The notes: generated by a model not told the origin, from the sequence alone. DNA of 64,000 nucleotides from Prochlorococcus sp. AG-355-P16 (GCA_003278525.1 QCEQ01000004.1:32981-96980); one strand, 5' to 3'; positions 10,757 to 20,162 are shown, counted from the first letter of the stretch. Translations and numbers: made by a program.

Positions 10757-11353
10757 ATGAATATATTTTTTGAGAATATTTATAATTTTTCTTTTTTCTT
10801 TAATACTGGTTTTGGTATCTTTACGTTTGTTTGTATTTATATTTTATTTGTTTTATTAATACTTCCAGCCTCTTGGTTATCTTTATTATCAGGTTTTTTA
10901 TATGGCTCATATTTAGGATCAATTATCGTTTTCATTTCGGCTACCATAGGAGCATCAGTAGCTTTTTTTGTATCAAAAAGTTTTTTTGCAAAAAAGCTAA
11001 AAAATCTTTTTAGCCTTTATCCAAAATTGAGTGTAATGGAAAAAGTAGTAGAAAAAGGCGGACTTAAATTAATTTTTTTAGCTAGATTATCGCCAATATT
11101 CCCCTTCAGTATTCTTAATTATTTTTATGGTTTGAATAATGTTAAATTTAGAGATTTCGCTCTTGGTCTTCTTGGAATAATTCCAGGAACTTTTCTTTAT
11201 TGCTCGATAGGTAGTTTATCAAAAAGTATTCAGGAGTTAAAAAATGTGCAATCACCTAACAATTTATATATTACTAGCATTGGAATTATTTCAACTTTTT
11301 TAGTTGTATATTTCTCAGCTAAATACTCTAGAGAATATTTTGAAAAATCTTAA
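10757..11353 (+). CDS. TVP38/TMEM64 (DedA-like, VTT domain) membrane protein
   Basis: A 198-residue inner-membrane protein. Hydrophobic segments lie near residues 18-40, 45-80, 125-150 and 170-190. The conserved core is SGFLYGSYLGSIIVFISATIGAS followed by LARLSPIFPFSILNYFYGL and the GIIPGTFLYCSIGS segment, typical of the VTT/TVP38 family. Members of this superfamily act in lipid scrambling or membrane homeostasis. The substrate here is unknown. The ATG at 10757 lies two bases after the valS stop; a TTG at 10751 would overlap it. The gene ends five bases before the stop codon of a small ORF on the opposite strand. Confidence 0.85.
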   Translation: MNIFFENIYNFSFFFNTGFGIFTFVCIYILFVLLILPASWLSLLSGFLYGSYLGSIIVFISATIGASVAFFVSKSFFAKKLKNLFSLYPKLSVMEKVVEKGGLKLIFLARLSPIFPFSILNYFYGLNNVKFRDFALGLLGIIPGTFLYCSIGSLSKSIQELKNVQSPNNLYITSIGIISTFLVVYFSAKYSREYFEKS

Positions 11354-11357
11354 GAAT

Positions 11358-11510
11358 TTACTCTTTAATATTCCAATCTCTAATTGATGCAATTAAGATA
11401 AACCACAAAAGCCTTAATTTACCTAGTAATGTTTTGTTGGCTTCTAATTCGATATATTTTGCTTGTCCACAAGGTGTTTTTATGAAGTTGAAAACTGTTT
11501 TCTTGGTCAT
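11358..11510 (-). CDS. Small ORF, 50 residues, possible membrane-associated peptide
   Basis: I do not recognise this gene. An ATG at 11508-11510 reads leftward for 50 codons to a TAA at 11358. The product has a polar N-terminal half with one Cys (IKTPCGQAKYIELEANK) and a hydrophobic stretch LLWFILIASI near residues 34-43, ending in a short charged tail. Amino-acid use looks coding-like for this genome, and the frame fills an otherwise empty 276-base gap between two real genes. An AGGA sits about 14 bases upstream of the ATG, only a moderate ribosome site. Conservation in related genomes would decide whether it is real. Confidence 0.45.
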   Translation of the reverse strand: MTKKTVFNFIKTPCGQAKYIELEANKTLLGKLRLLWFILIASIRDWNIKE

Positions 11511-11629
11511 AATTCTATCAAAAAGTCCTAATAATTATTCCTATATTTTATAGCTAAGATCTTTATTATTTTTAATTTTAAAAACCACATTTTTCTTTGA
11601 CTACTTTGTTGAATATTATTTTTTTAAAT

Positions 11630-12958
11630 TTAAACTTTTTCTCCATCTTTAAATCCTCTAAAGCATTTAAATCTAGGAAACCTAAGACTAAAAGCCACGG
11701 CATCCTTTGACTTGGTTTTTGCATCAGCTCTTATTTCTACAAGTTGACCAACGAGATGATTACGTTTTGACCAATATTCTTCACGTTGGATATCACTAAA
11801 TCCGCTTCCGCAACTAAGACTGTATTCATACCCATCATCTTCTCCTTCTACCAGGATTGCTCCCAGTCTTCCTTTGTTTCGACCTGTACCTTCCTCAACC
11901 GATACAACTTTTAAAGTGACTTCAATGAAAGGTTTTGCTTTTAACCAACTGTGTGTTCTTTTACATTCATACATAGCATCTGGATCTTTAATCATTACTC
12001 CTTCATAACCACCTTCCACAGCAGATTTATTCAGCTCTACAAATCTTTTTTGTCCTTCAATAGTGTCAAGATCTACATTTTCCCATTCCAGTGTTTGTAT
12101 ATGATTTAGAAGCATAGAATGTTTTGCTACCCATTCTTTTACTAATAAACTTCTTTTTGTTTGACTAGTGTTCCATCTACCTTTTTGAAAGTTTTCAAGG
12201 GGACATAAGTCAAATAGGTGGAGAACTGCGTCTTTGGTTTGTTTGCCATCTTTTCTATGTACCTGTTTCATTAAATCTTGAAAGTTAGCGCTCATCACTT
12301 CACCATCGAGTACTAAGTCATAAGGGGCTGGGTTTTCTTTTAAGGCGTTTTCTATTTCTGAGATAATATGACCAAAATTATGAAATTGTTTCCCATTACG
12401 AGAAAACATTTCTACTTTATTTTGTCTAATAATAGTTAAGACGCGTACACCATCTAATTTGATTTCAATTTGCTTTTTTCCTATCATTTTTTTTTCATGA
12501 TTTGCACTGTCATGAGCTAAAGGGCAAGAAAAAATAGGAATAGCATATTTCGGAAATTTCTTTGCTATCTTGTTGATTGTTTTTTCAGAAACACCACATC
12601 TAAGATCTTTAATTAAAACTCTTCTATAAAATCCATTCCACTCTTCTTTTGTTGCAGATTTCATGGCCGTAAGAATTGCATCGCGAGCAGCGTGACCAGT
12701 AAGTTCTCTTTGAATAAGCTTATTGGCTAATTTTCTAAAATCTTCCCATAAAAAATTTTGACTTTTTTCAGTCTCTTTCTCAGGGACAATTTTTACACCA
12801 AAAGTGACCAATGGATCAAGTGCCATGCGTATACCTTCAAAAAAATCATCTAAACCTTCTGCCATTGCTTCTGAGATGATTTTTTCTTTATCTAATCTAC
12901 TTGGGTGTAATTCTAATTGATGTATTATTTCTTCTTTAAACAAGTCTTTTTGCCTCAC
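11630..12958 (-). CDS. ATP-dependent DNA ligase, phage T4 gp30-like architecture
   Basis: Seals nicked DNA through a lysyl-AMP intermediate. Nucleotidyltransferase motifs are present: motif I Lys167 in IEIKLDGVR, DGEVM (218-222), EGVMIKD (319-325) and motif V WLKAKPF (338-344). A C-terminal OB fold has CGSGFSD and VEIRADAK. The N-terminal roughly 140 residues form a helical DNA-binding-type domain containing LTGHAARDAI and RRVLIKDLRCGVSEKTINKI, the same order as in T4 gp30. This differs from the short T7 type and from LigD/LigB-type bacterial enzymes. The 442 residues are close to T4 ligase length. It follows the 139-residue membrane gene by nine bases. Bacteria normally rely on NAD-dependent LigA, so this is an accessory ligase, perhaps acquired from a virus long ago. 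Confidence 0.9.
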   Translation of the reverse strand: MRQKDLFKEEIIHQLELHPSRLDKEKIISEAMAEGLDDFFEGIRMALDPLVTFGVKIVPEKETEKSQNFLWEDFRKLANKLIQRELTGHAARDAILTAMKSATKEEWNGFYRRVLIKDLRCGVSEKTINKIAKKFPKYAIPIFSCPLAHDSANHEKKMIGKKQIEIKLDGVRVLTIIRQNKVEMFSRNGKQFHNFGHIISEIENALKENPAPYDLVLDGEVMSANFQDLMKQVHRKDGKQTKDAVLHLFDLCPLENFQKGRWNTSQTKRSLLVKEWVAKHSMLLNHIQTLEWENVDLDTIEGQKRFVELNKSAVEGGYEGVMIKDPDAMYECKRTHSWLKAKPFIEVTLKVVSVEEGTGRNKGRLGAILVEGEDDGYEYSLSCGSGFSDIQREEYWSKRNHLVGQLVEIRADAKTKSKDAVAFSLRFPRFKCFRGFKDGEKV

Positions 12959-12967
12959 AAGAAATTA

Positions 12968-13387
12968 TTAATTCACTTTAGCTATTCTGTCTATTTTCCA
13001 ATCATTTTCAGTTTTTGCAAAAGTAAAATCTAATGGGAGATCATCTTGTTTGTCTTCTGATTTTAAATTTAAAGTTATTATGATTTGATCTTCTTGGACT
13101 CTAGGTCTTCCTGATTTTAGATTTCTGTATTTATTGAGGTTTAAACTAGCTAAAAATTTAAGAAAGTCTTGTCGTTTTACATGAGTTTTATAAGTTTTTG
13201 TAGTCAAACCATAAGCCGCATCAATTCTGCCAGCAGCTATTTGATCAAAAAACTTTCTTACTAATGGATTAATTCCTCTGGCGCTTATAACTAATTTGAC
13301 TGCATTAAAAGTCCAAAAAGAAACTAGTACAGCTCCGCCAACTAATAATGCTTTAATTCCGATATCTTTAACTAGTGTTGCATCCAT
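12968..13387 (-). CDS. Conserved hypothetical, membrane-anchored NTF2-like fold candidate
   Basis: No firm family. The 139 residues have one N-terminal transmembrane helix (about residues 12-33, IKALLVGGAVLVSFWTFNAV). A soluble domain follows with VRKFFDQIAAGRIDAAYGLTT near residues 43-63 and ends in LDFTFAKTENDWKIDRIAKVN. That pattern (helix with A-x2-G-x2-DAAY, and a final strand ending in W-K-I-D) resembles small NTF2-like or DUF4864-type lipid- or cell-surface proteins, but this is inference from shape. It lies nine bases upstream of the DNA ligase and is very probably co-transcribed with it, an odd pairing with no obvious functional link. A perfect TTGACA (reverse strand, 13444-13449) lies upstream, but I see no good -10. 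Confidence 0.65.
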   Translation of the reverse strand: MDATLVKDIGIKALLVGGAVLVSFWTFNAVKLVISARGINPLVRKFFDQIAAGRIDAAYGLTTKTYKTHVKRQDFLKFLASLNLNKYRNLKSGRPRVQEDQIIITLNLKSEDKQDDLPLDFTFAKTENDWKIDRIAKVN

Positions 13388-13472
13388 GTTAATTTAAGTT
13401 TCTTATTACTTTAAGAAAAGAAATCGTTTTTGATGGCTTTTTTTGTCAAAATAATACTAATTTTAATCCATA

Positions 13473-14000
13473 ATGCCTGTAATTCCCCTTTTACCCTTAT
13501 TTCATAGATTTAATAGCCAATATTTTGAAAATTCTTTAACGGTTAATAATCACCCTTTAGTAAAAGTTAGATGGAGTGATAATAGATTAAAAACTACTGC
13601 TGGTTTTTATAAAAGAAAACGTATTAATGGTCTTATAGATTCTGAAATTATCTTATCGAAACCTATCTTGAGTAAATTATCCACTAGTGAAATAAACAGT
13701 ACTTTATGTCATGAAATGATTCATGCATGGGTAGATAGGATATTAAAGAAGAATGAGATACATGGTCCAAATTTCCTAGAAAAGATGCATGAAATTAATT
13801 TAAAAGAGAAAAATTTTCAAATTTCTGTAAGGCACTCATTTCCTATAGAAAGGAGAGAATTAAAATATATAGGAACTTGTCAACATTGCGGTGAGAAATT
13901 TTTTTATAGAAAAAGAATAAAGAATATAGCCTGTAAAAAATGTTGTATAAATTTCTTTAATGGATCATGGAATAAAAAGTGTTTAATTTTGTTTGATTAG
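13473..14000 (+). CDS. SprT-like zinc metalloprotein
   Basis: The 175 residues contain the SprT-like domain. An N-terminal segment LFHRFNSQYFENSL is followed by the zinc-binding active-site motif HEMIHAW near residue 86, with a third ligand probably in the downstream HGPNF. A C-terminal zinc ribbon has CQHC and CKKC pairs. The family includes the human DNA-protein crosslink protease SPRTN and bacterial SprT; the bacterial proteins' substrate is poorly known. It is divergent from the ligase operon across an 85-base gap, so a shared regulatory region is possible. A role in crosslink repair next to a DNA ligase is an attractive idea but not shown. Confidence 0.85.
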   Translation: MPVIPLLPLFHRFNSQYFENSLTVNNHPLVKVRWSDNRLKTTAGFYKRKRINGLIDSEIILSKPILSKLSTSEINSTLCHEMIHAWVDRILKKNEIHGPNFLEKMHEINLKEKNFQISVRHSFPIERRELKYIGTCQHCGEKFFYRKRIKNIACKKCCINFFNGSWNKKCLILFD

Positions 14001-14084
14001 AAATAATTAGATGTGTTTTTGTTTCTATCTTTGGAATTATTTATTTTTTTAATGTAATTTATATTCTAAAAAGAACAATAATTT

Positions 14085-14648
14085 ATGTATTCAAGGAGAA
14101 TTAGAAATCTTAGAAATAGTTTTGATAGAAATATTGTTGATAAACAAGTTGATAAAATATTTGAAACTGGAAGACAATTCGTTGATGGAGTATCTGGTGC
14201 TAGGCCAGGTAAAAGAAGGAACTCAGATTTTCAAGGAATAACTAGTAAGAGTGTTAAAAAAGTAGGAAGATGGGTATCTGAAAAAGTGGATTTATTTTTT
14301 GATGAAGAAAATGATGATTGGAATGATGAGAATTTTTACGATGATCAAAGCGATATTAAGACATTTTCCAGAGAATCAAATTCTTATGAATCTACTACAC
14401 AGTATTCAAAAAGACCTTTAGAAGCAATATCTTTAAGGCATCCAAAAAATTCACAGACAACTGAGCAAAAAAAATTACCTTATGTAAAAGGGATTAAGGA
14501 CGATGATTGGCCAGATGAAATGGATTTCAAAGTTGAAAGATGGCAAAGAGCTTCAGAAACTGAGAATAACACTTCGAGAGATCAATCAATCCAACAAGTT
14601 CAATCAAAATCAAGAAATCTTCCCAGATCAAGAAGAAGAAGAGCATAG
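14085..14648 (+). CDS. Conserved hypothetical, charged and largely disordered
   Basis: I do not recognise a domain. The 187 residues fall into three parts. The first is a basic N-terminus (MYSRRIRNLRNSFDRN) with GRQFVDGVSGARPGKRR. The middle holds the helical-looking SVKKVGRWVSEKVDLFFDEENDDWNDE, rich in acidic residues and tryptophan. The C-terminus is polar and low-complexity, ending in the arginine cluster SRNLPRSRRRRA. The segment DDDWPDEMDFKVERWQR looks conserved rather than random. The mix of an acidic Trp patch and an Arg tail could suit nucleic acid or membrane-surface binding; this is speculation. The last 21 bases overlap the end of the convergent chorismate-lyase-like gene. Confidence 0.6.
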   Translation: MYSRRIRNLRNSFDRNIVDKQVDKIFETGRQFVDGVSGARPGKRRNSDFQGITSKSVKKVGRWVSEKVDLFFDEENDDWNDENFYDDQSDIKTFSRESNSYESTTQYSKRPLEAISLRHPKNSQTTEQKKLPYVKGIKDDDWPDEMDFKVERWQRASETENNTSRDQSIQQVQSKSRNLPRSRRRRA

Positions 14649-15170
14649 TTTAGTAAATTCTTTAATTCCTGAATAACCGAGTAAAGTTTCTAAATTTGGA
14701 TTGAAAACCTCCCTTATAATTGTTAAGGGTTTTTTGTCTCGAAAAAATCTGTAATTTCTTGACCAGAATGGACCTTTAAAGCAAAATTGATCTTCTAACC
14801 ATTTTGCATTGACAAGTGAAATATGATCAACTTCCCTAAATAATTCTGATCTGTCTTGTGTCAAATTCTTCCAAATTGGCTCTTCTTTGGCTTTTAAATT
14901 TTCACTCACTTGATCTGCATTCCACCAACTTTCTGCCCATGCTAGGTTTTTATTATTGCTTTTGATCCATACTTGTCTTCTAATTAAAGGGCCATTTAAC
15001 TGATTCAATTCTGTAGGGCCTTCTTGAGTGGAAAGAGGATCTAATTGCATTGCAATTAATTTAATTTTTGTCTCTTGATTAGTTAAAAGCTGCAGATGTC
15101 TAGTTGGACTTCCATCCCCAAGTAACATTAATTTCCATGGACCAGATATTTTTGGTAGTGAATTCTTCAC
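14628..15170 (-). CDS. Chorismate lyase-like protein (cyanobacterial UbiC-type, DUF98)
   Basis: The 180 residues from a GTG at 15168-15170 include GPWKLMLLGDGSPTRHLQLLT near the start, IRRQVWI in the middle and FWSRNYRFFRDKKPLTIIREVFNPNLE near the end. This matches the cyanobacterial chorismate lyase family that makes 4-hydroxybenzoate for plastoquinone. The start is uncertain. No ATG is available, and the open frame continues upstream through FNSPKILWEEKASNF to the mnmG stop codon, in the same reading frame. A CTG at about 15237 or another non-ATG codon may be the true start. It follows mnmG on the same strand and converges with the 187-residue gene, overlapping it by 21 bases. Confidence 0.62.
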   Translation of the reverse strand: MKNSLPKISGPWKLMLLGDGSPTRHLQLLTNQETKIKLIAMQLDPLSTQEGPTELNQLNGPLIRRQVWIKSNNKNLAWAESWWNADQVSENLKAKEEPIWKNLTQDRSELFREVDHISLVNAKWLEDQFCFKGPFWSRNYRFFRDKKPLTIIREVFNPNLETLLGYSGIKEFTKLCSSSS

Positions 15171-15251
15171 TAAAAAATTAGAGGCTTTTTCTTCCCATAA
15201 AATTTTTGGAGAGTTAAAAAGTTTATTATTCAGTGCTCTGACGGAGTGCTT

Positions 15252-17219
15252 TTATGATGATAACTTTTTTTCAGCAAAAATATTTGCCTTATCTTTTTTT
15301 ATCTCTCTTATTTTTAGCCAAACAAGTAAAGCAGTTAAATCAGCTTTGCTAACCCCAGGAATTTTTGAAGCATCACCAAAATTTTTTGGCTTTATCTTAT
15401 TCAAATTTTCTCTAGCTTCTAAAGATAATGTATCTATCTTTTCATAATTTATTTCTTGAGGCAGAGATTTACAGCTTTGACGATTTATTTGTTCAATGTT
15501 GTTTTTTTGTCTTTTCAGATAACCTTCGTATTTAATATCTATTTCAACACCTTCTTGTATTGAAGAAGCTATATTTTTTTCAGTCAAATTATGTTTAATT
15601 AAATCTGAATAATGAAAGTTTGGTCTTTTTAGGAGTTCTTTCAAAGTTGTTGAGCCTTTGATTTTTGATCCTGTGGCTAATTCTAGTTTTTTTGATATTT
15701 CATCCGTGTTTTTTAAACGAGTGTTTTTTAGTCTTAATTTCTCTTCTTCAAGGATTTTCATTTTTTCTTGATAGACCGACCATCTTTTCTCATCAATAAG
15801 CCCTATTTCATAACCTAATGGAGTTAATCGCCTATCTGCATTATCTCCTCTAAGGGTCAACCTGTATTCACTCCTACTAGTAAGAACTCTATATGGTTCT
15901 TTGAGATCTTTGGTAATTAAATCATTGATCATTGTTCCTATATAGCTGCTTTCTCTAGTGAAAATTATTGGATTTTTTTTGCTTAGTTTTCTTGTCGCAT
16001 TGACTCCGGCTACTAATCCTTGTGCTGCTGCTTCTTCATAACCAGTAGTTCCATTAATTTGTCCAGCGCTAAATAAATATTCAATTTCTTTCGTTTCGAG
16101 TGATGTTTGGAGTTGTGTTGCAGGTATATAGTCATACTCGACAGCATAAGCTGGTCTCAACATTTTACATTCATTTAATCCAGGTAAAGTTCTTAGAAGT
16201 TCTAATTGAATATTTTCAGGTAAACCTGTAGAAAATCCTTGAACATATATTTCAGGGGTATTAATTCCCTCTGGTTCTAAGAAAATTTGATGTGATTCTT
16301 TATCAGCAAATTTAACGATTTTATCTTCAATTGATGGACAATATCTTGGCCCCTTACTATCAATAAAACCGCCGTAAATGGGAGTTAAATGTAAATTGTC
16401 TCGAATTAGTTGATGTGTTTTTGTGGTTGTTCTTGTGATATGACAACTAACTTGGGGCATATTATTTTTGATATTTGGATCAAACGAAAAATATTTATCT
16501 GCTGCAGTACTTGGTTGAATATCTAATTCATTAAAAATGATACTTCTTTTATCAACTCTTGCTGGAGTTCCTGTTTTTAAACGTTCTGTTTTGATACCAA
16601 TTTCATGTAAATTTTGAGTAAGGCCTTTTGCTGCTTGTTCGCCTGATCTACCAGCTGACATTGATTTATTCCCTATCCATATTCTTCCTTCTAAGAAAGT
16701 ACCAGCTGTGATGATAACTGATCTTGCTGAATAATAACTACCAAAGAAAGTTCTTACACCCTTTATTCTTTTTTTTACGATTTTTTTTGAGTTTAATCCA
16801 ATTTTTTCAGTTTTTGCAATATCCAGTTCAGTAATCATTGCTTCTTTTAAAGATAAATTTTCTGTATTTTGTAGTATTTCAATCATCTTTTTTGAGTATT
16901 CTCTTTTATCTGTTTGAGCTCTTAATGCCCATACAGCTGGGCCTCTACTTGCATTTAATATTCTTTTTTGTATAGCGGTCTCATCGGCTAATTTACCAAT
17001 CATTCCACCTAATGCATCAACTTCATGTACCAACTGACTTTTTGCTGGCCCGCCAACTGCAGGGTTGCAAGGTTGCCAGGCAATCCTATCTAAATTGATT
17101 GTAAATAAGGCTGTAGAAAATCCTAATTTTGCTGTTGTTATAGCTGCTTCGCATCCTGCATGTCCTCCACCAATAACGATGATGTCAAAAGATTCATTTG
17201 TTGAGTGATGATCTTGCAT
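15252..17219 (-). CDS. mnmG: tRNA uridine-5-carboxymethylaminomethyl modification enzyme MnmG (GidA)
   Basis: FAD-dependent partner of MnmE in forming cmnm5 at uridine 34 of tRNAs. At 655 residues it is full length. The FAD-binding loop [10 protein letters not shown] is at residues 17-26, [17 protein letters not shown] lies near residue 99, and the family signature [21 protein letters not shown] lies near residue 440. The C-terminal helical domain with [19 protein letters not shown] is intact. It lies 12 bases after the dnaB stop and precedes the chorismate-lyase-like gene, forming part of the rplI-dnaB-mnmG run. The start ATG gives the usual short lead before the Rossmann fold. Confidence 0.96.
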   Translation of the reverse strand: MQDHHSTNESFDIIVIGGGHAGCEAAITTAKLGFSTALFTINLDRIAWQPCNPAVGGPAKSQLVHEVDALGGMIGKLADETAIQKRILNASRGPAVWALRAQTDKREYSKKMIEILQNTENLSLKEAMITELDIAKTEKIGLNSKKIVKKRIKGVRTFFGSYYSARSVIITAGTFLEGRIWIGNKSMSAGRSGEQAAKGLTQNLHEIGIKTERLKTGTPARVDKRSIIFNELDIQPSTAADKYFSFDPNIKNNMPQVSCHITRTTTKTHQLIRDNLHLTPIYGGFIDSKGPRYCPSIEDKIVKFADKESHQIFLEPEGINTPEIYVQGFSTGLPENIQLELLRTLPGLNECKMLRPAYAVEYDYIPATQLQTSLETKEIEYLFSAGQINGTTGYEEAAAQGLVAGVNATRKLSKKNPIIFTRESSYIGTMINDLITKDLKEPYRVLTSRSEYRLTLRGDNADRRLTPLGYEIGLIDEKRWSVYQEKMKILEEEKLRLKNTRLKNTDEISKKLELATGSKIKGSTTLKELLKRPNFHYSDLIKHNLTEKNIASSIQEGVEIDIKYEGYLKRQKNNIEQINRQSCKSLPQEINYEKIDTLSLEARENLNKIKPKNFGDASKIPGVSKADLTALLVWLKIREIKKDKANIFAEKKLSS

Positions 17220-17231
17220 TTTAGGATTGAT

Positions 17232-18614
17232 TTAATTAGCTAAATTCCTAAATCTCGTAAATTGAGGTTCAAATAATAATTTAACAGTTCCTACGGGTCC
17301 ATTTCTATGTTTAGTGACAATGATTTCTGTTATTCCTCGATCTTCAGTCTCTGGATTATAGTACTCATCTCTATAAATCATTAAAACTAAATCTGCGTCT
17401 TGTTCAATAGATCCTGATTCTCTTAGATCGCTTAACATTGGTCTTTTATTTGTTCTAGATTCTACCCCTCTACTAAGCTGAGATAACGCTACTACTGGTA
17501 CTTTTAATTCTCTGGCCATGCTTTTAAGACCTCTTGTTATTCGTGAAAGTTCTTGCACTCTATTATCAGGGGTTGATCCTTCCATCAACTGGAGGTAATC
17601 AATCACAATTAATCCAAGTTCTTTTTTTTGTTCAGCTATTAATCTTCTGCATAGAGATCTCATCTCTAAAACACTTAAGTTAGGCTTGTCATCTATAAAT
17701 ATTGGTAATTGACCTAGTGAATTGATACCTTCTCCGAGTAATGGCCATTCATCTTGCTGTAATCTTCCTGTTCTTAGTCTGCCACTCTCGATTCCAACTT
17801 CCATAGAGAGCAATCTATATGTCAATTGTTCTTTACTCATTTCAAGGCTAAATACACACACAGGTAAATCTTGCGATTGTGCAACATTTTTTGCCAGATT
17901 AAGAACTATTGAAGTTTTCCCCATTGAAGGTCTTCCAGCAACAATTATTAAATCACTTCTTTGAAAACCTTGAGTCATCGCATCAAGGTCGTAGAAATTT
18001 ACTGGAATGCCAGCTACTGAAGTACCTAATGATCTTGACTCTATTTCATTAAAAGTACTTGTAAGGATTTCAGCTGCTTGAGTAAGGCCTTTTGAGGGTT
18101 TTTCTTGGCTGATTTCAAATATTTTTTGCTCAGCTTTATCTAGAACTTCATTAGTATCTTGAGTTTGATCAAAACCTAGTTGAACCACTTCATTCCCAGA
18201 TCTGATAAGTTGCCTTCTCATGAATTTGTCGTTAATTAAATTAGCAACTTGTTCTATGGAAGCTGTAGAGGAAACATTTTCAACTAGTTCTACCAGCTTG
18301 CTGTTTCCTCCAATTTTTTCTAGTGATCCATTATCTGCTAACCAAGCACTCATTGAAGTTAAATCAGTTGGTTTGCCCTGGGTATGCAACATTAATGCTG
18401 TTCTATAAATCTCTTGATGGGCATTTATATAAAAAGCTTCAGGTTTAATTAAGTCTGCAATTCTTCCGATCGCGTCTGGATCAAGAAGTATGCCCCCAAG
18501 AACAGCTTCCTCTGCTTGAACGTTTTGAGGAGGTACTAATCCAGAGTTTTCACTATTAAAATCCTTTTTAAAATTTTTATTTTGCCCATTATTTGGAAAA
18601 GGTACGGAAACCAT
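17232..18614 (-). CDS. dnaB: Replicative DNA helicase DnaB
   Basis: Hexameric helicase that unwinds DNA ahead of the replisome. The 460 residues comprise an N-terminal domain (PPQNVQAEEAVLGGILLDPDA) and a RecA-like ATPase. Walker A is GRPSMGKT (residues 227-234), Walker B is LIVIDYLQLM, and SQLSRGVESRTNKRPMLSDLRESGSIEQDAD follows. The protein is uninterrupted, with no intein, unlike the dnaB of some other cyanobacteria. It lies between rplI and mnmG, a gene order common in bacteria for rplI-dnaB. The gap to rplI is 58 bases. Confidence 0.97.
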   Translation of the reverse strand: MVSVPFPNNGQNKNFKKDFNSENSGLVPPQNVQAEEAVLGGILLDPDAIGRIADLIKPEAFYINAHQEIYRTALMLHTQGKPTDLTSMSAWLADNGSLEKIGGNSKLVELVENVSSTASIEQVANLINDKFMRRQLIRSGNEVVQLGFDQTQDTNEVLDKAEQKIFEISQEKPSKGLTQAAEILTSTFNEIESRSLGTSVAGIPVNFYDLDAMTQGFQRSDLIIVAGRPSMGKTSIVLNLAKNVAQSQDLPVCVFSLEMSKEQLTYRLLSMEVGIESGRLRTGRLQQDEWPLLGEGINSLGQLPIFIDDKPNLSVLEMRSLCRRLIAEQKKELGLIVIDYLQLMEGSTPDNRVQELSRITRGLKSMARELKVPVVALSQLSRGVESRTNKRPMLSDLRESGSIEQDADLVLMIYRDEYYNPETEDRGITEIIVTKHRNGPVGTVKLLFEPQFTRFRNLAN

Positions 18615-18672
18615 ATCTTTAATTGCTTAGATATATACTCTGGCTACTTTTCAAAATAATGCAACAAATTGA

Positions 18673-19128
18673 TTAACTTGTTACTTCAATATTTACTTCT
18701 GCATTTACTTCTGGATGTAATTTTATTTTTGCAGTAAAGGAACCTAAATTATGAATATCAGGAACAGTAATGTTTCTTCTATCAATTTCTTTTTTAGTTG
18801 CCGCTTCTATCGCTTCGGCAACATCCCCATTAGTAACCGTTCCAAAAAGGACTCCATCTTCTCCAACCTGTTTTTTGATTGTGAACCTACCTATTGTAGA
18901 TAATGCAGTTTGGAAATCTAAAGCATCTTGCTTTAATTTATCAGCAGCGATTTTTTCTTTTTCTTTCTTCCTCTCAATTTGTTTAAGGACTGCTGGTGTT
19001 ACATTCATTGCCTTGCCATAAGGTAATAGAAAATTTCTTGCGTATCCTGGTGCTACATCAACTAGATCTCCTTCTTTACCAAGTGATGCGATTGATTCAG
19101 TTAATGCGACTTGTACTCTTTTAGCCAT
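18673..19128 (-). CDS. rplI: 50S ribosomal protein L9
   Basis: Two-domain L9 of the large subunit, 151 residues from the ATG at 19126-19128. A longer frame adding MFNIF is rejected because the conserved product begins [12 protein letters not shown]. The N-terminal domain has [20 protein letters not shown] near residue 22. A long linker helix ([21 protein letters not shown]) leads to the C-terminal domain with [19 protein letters not shown]. It is followed by dnaB on the same strand. The desaturase gene desC ends 20 bases upstream, so rplI may be transcribed from desC or from a promoter inside it. Confidence 0.95.
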   Translation of the reverse strand: MAKRVQVALTESIASLGKEGDLVDVAPGYARNFLLPYGKAMNVTPAVLKQIERKKEKEKIAADKLKQDALDFQTALSTIGRFTIKKQVGEDGVLFGTVTNGDVAEAIEAATKKEIDRRNITVPDIHNLGSFTAKIKLHPEVNAEVNIEVTS

Positions 19129-19148
19129 GAAAATATTGAACAATATAG

Positions 19149-20087
19149 TTAATAATAAGACCTAGAGGGTAACTTTACTTTTTTTGCAAAACCAAATTTC
19201 GCAAGAATCTTAATATGTTCCCATGTTATGTCTATCTGACCCTTAAATAATCCTTGTTTTGCCGAATTGGGAAATGCATGATGGTTATTATGCCAACCTT
19301 CTCCAAATGTTAATGCAGCAACCCATGCATTGTTTTTAGATGAATCACCACTTTCAAATGGTGCCTTACCCCAACAATGTGTCGCGGAGTTGACTAGCCA
19401 AGTTACATGATAAACGACCACTAGCCTCAATGGAATCCCCCAAAGGACTAGAGCCCACCCTCCAACTCCTAATTTTTGACCTATTGCGTACAATGAAAGT
19501 CCAATAGGAATTTGTAAGAGTAAAAAATATTTATTTAAAAACCTATAGTATGGATCCTTGATTAAATCTGCACTTAGCTTTGGAACAGCTTTTAGTGCTT
19601 CTACGTCTTTAAACATCCAACCCATATGACTCCACCAAAATCCCTTTTTACTATTGTGATGATCTACTTCAGTATCTGAAAAAGAGTGGTGATGCCTATG
19701 TAAACCTACCCAATCTATTGGTCCATGCTGGCAGCTTATAGCTCCACAGGTAGCAAAAAATCTTTCTAACCATTTTGGTACAATGAACGATCTATGTGAT
19801 AACAATCTGTGATATCCAAGGGTGACTCCTAGACAAGCAGTTACCCAGTAAAAAAATAATAATGAAGTCACTGCAGGGAGACTCCAAAATTTTGGTTGTA
19901 TAGCTACAAGTGAAAGAATATGAATTGCAATCATAAAAACTATTGTTCCCCACGTTTTATGTAGTCTTGGGGGGTATCTTTTTGAATGACTGGAAGGTTC
20001 CAGTAATTTTTCTGAGAGTTCTATAACTTTTTCAGCTGGAACAGGTTTTTTTAATTTTGCTGTTTCTTGGAAAATTACTGAATTCAT
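19149..20087 (-). CDS. desC: Acyl-lipid (delta-9 type) fatty acid desaturase
   Basis: Membrane di-iron desaturase that introduces the first double bond into acyl chains. The 312 residues show the three histidine boxes: HRLLSH (93-98), HRHHH (130-134) and HNNHH (266-270), plus the extra His in SATHCWG. Hydrophobic pairs lie near residues 48-65, 75-95 and 185-230. The layout matches the DesC/stearoyl-type family, with delta-9 specificity inferred from family resemblance. It diverges from the 232-residue gene across 75 bases, and rplI follows. In cyanobacteria this activity sets membrane fluidity and is often cold-responsive; no specific regulatory motif is visible here. Confidence 0.88.
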   Translation of the reverse strand: MNSVIFQETAKLKKPVPAEKVIELSEKLLEPSSHSKRYPPRLHKTWGTIVFMIAIHILSLVAIQPKFWSLPAVTSLLFFYWVTACLGVTLGYHRLLSHRSFIVPKWLERFFATCGAISCQHGPIDWVGLHRHHHSFSDTEVDHHNSKKGFWWSHMGWMFKDVEALKAVPKLSADLIKDPYYRFLNKYFLLLQIPIGLSLYAIGQKLGVGGWALVLWGIPLRLVVVYHVTWLVNSATHCWGKAPFESGDSSKNNAWVAALTFGEGWHNNHHAFPNSAKQGLFKGQIDITWEHIKILAKFGFAKKVKLPSRSYY

Positions 20088-20162
20088 GATATTGAAATAC
20101 TATTTTCAAAATTACCGATATGTAATAATATCATACTATACTATTGATAAGTTTAAGTATCT

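Noticed and set aside
20122..20136. NtcA-like site GTA...TAC before the 232-residue gene
   Set aside because: The spacer is nine bases rather than eight, and nearby genes are not clear nitrogen targets.
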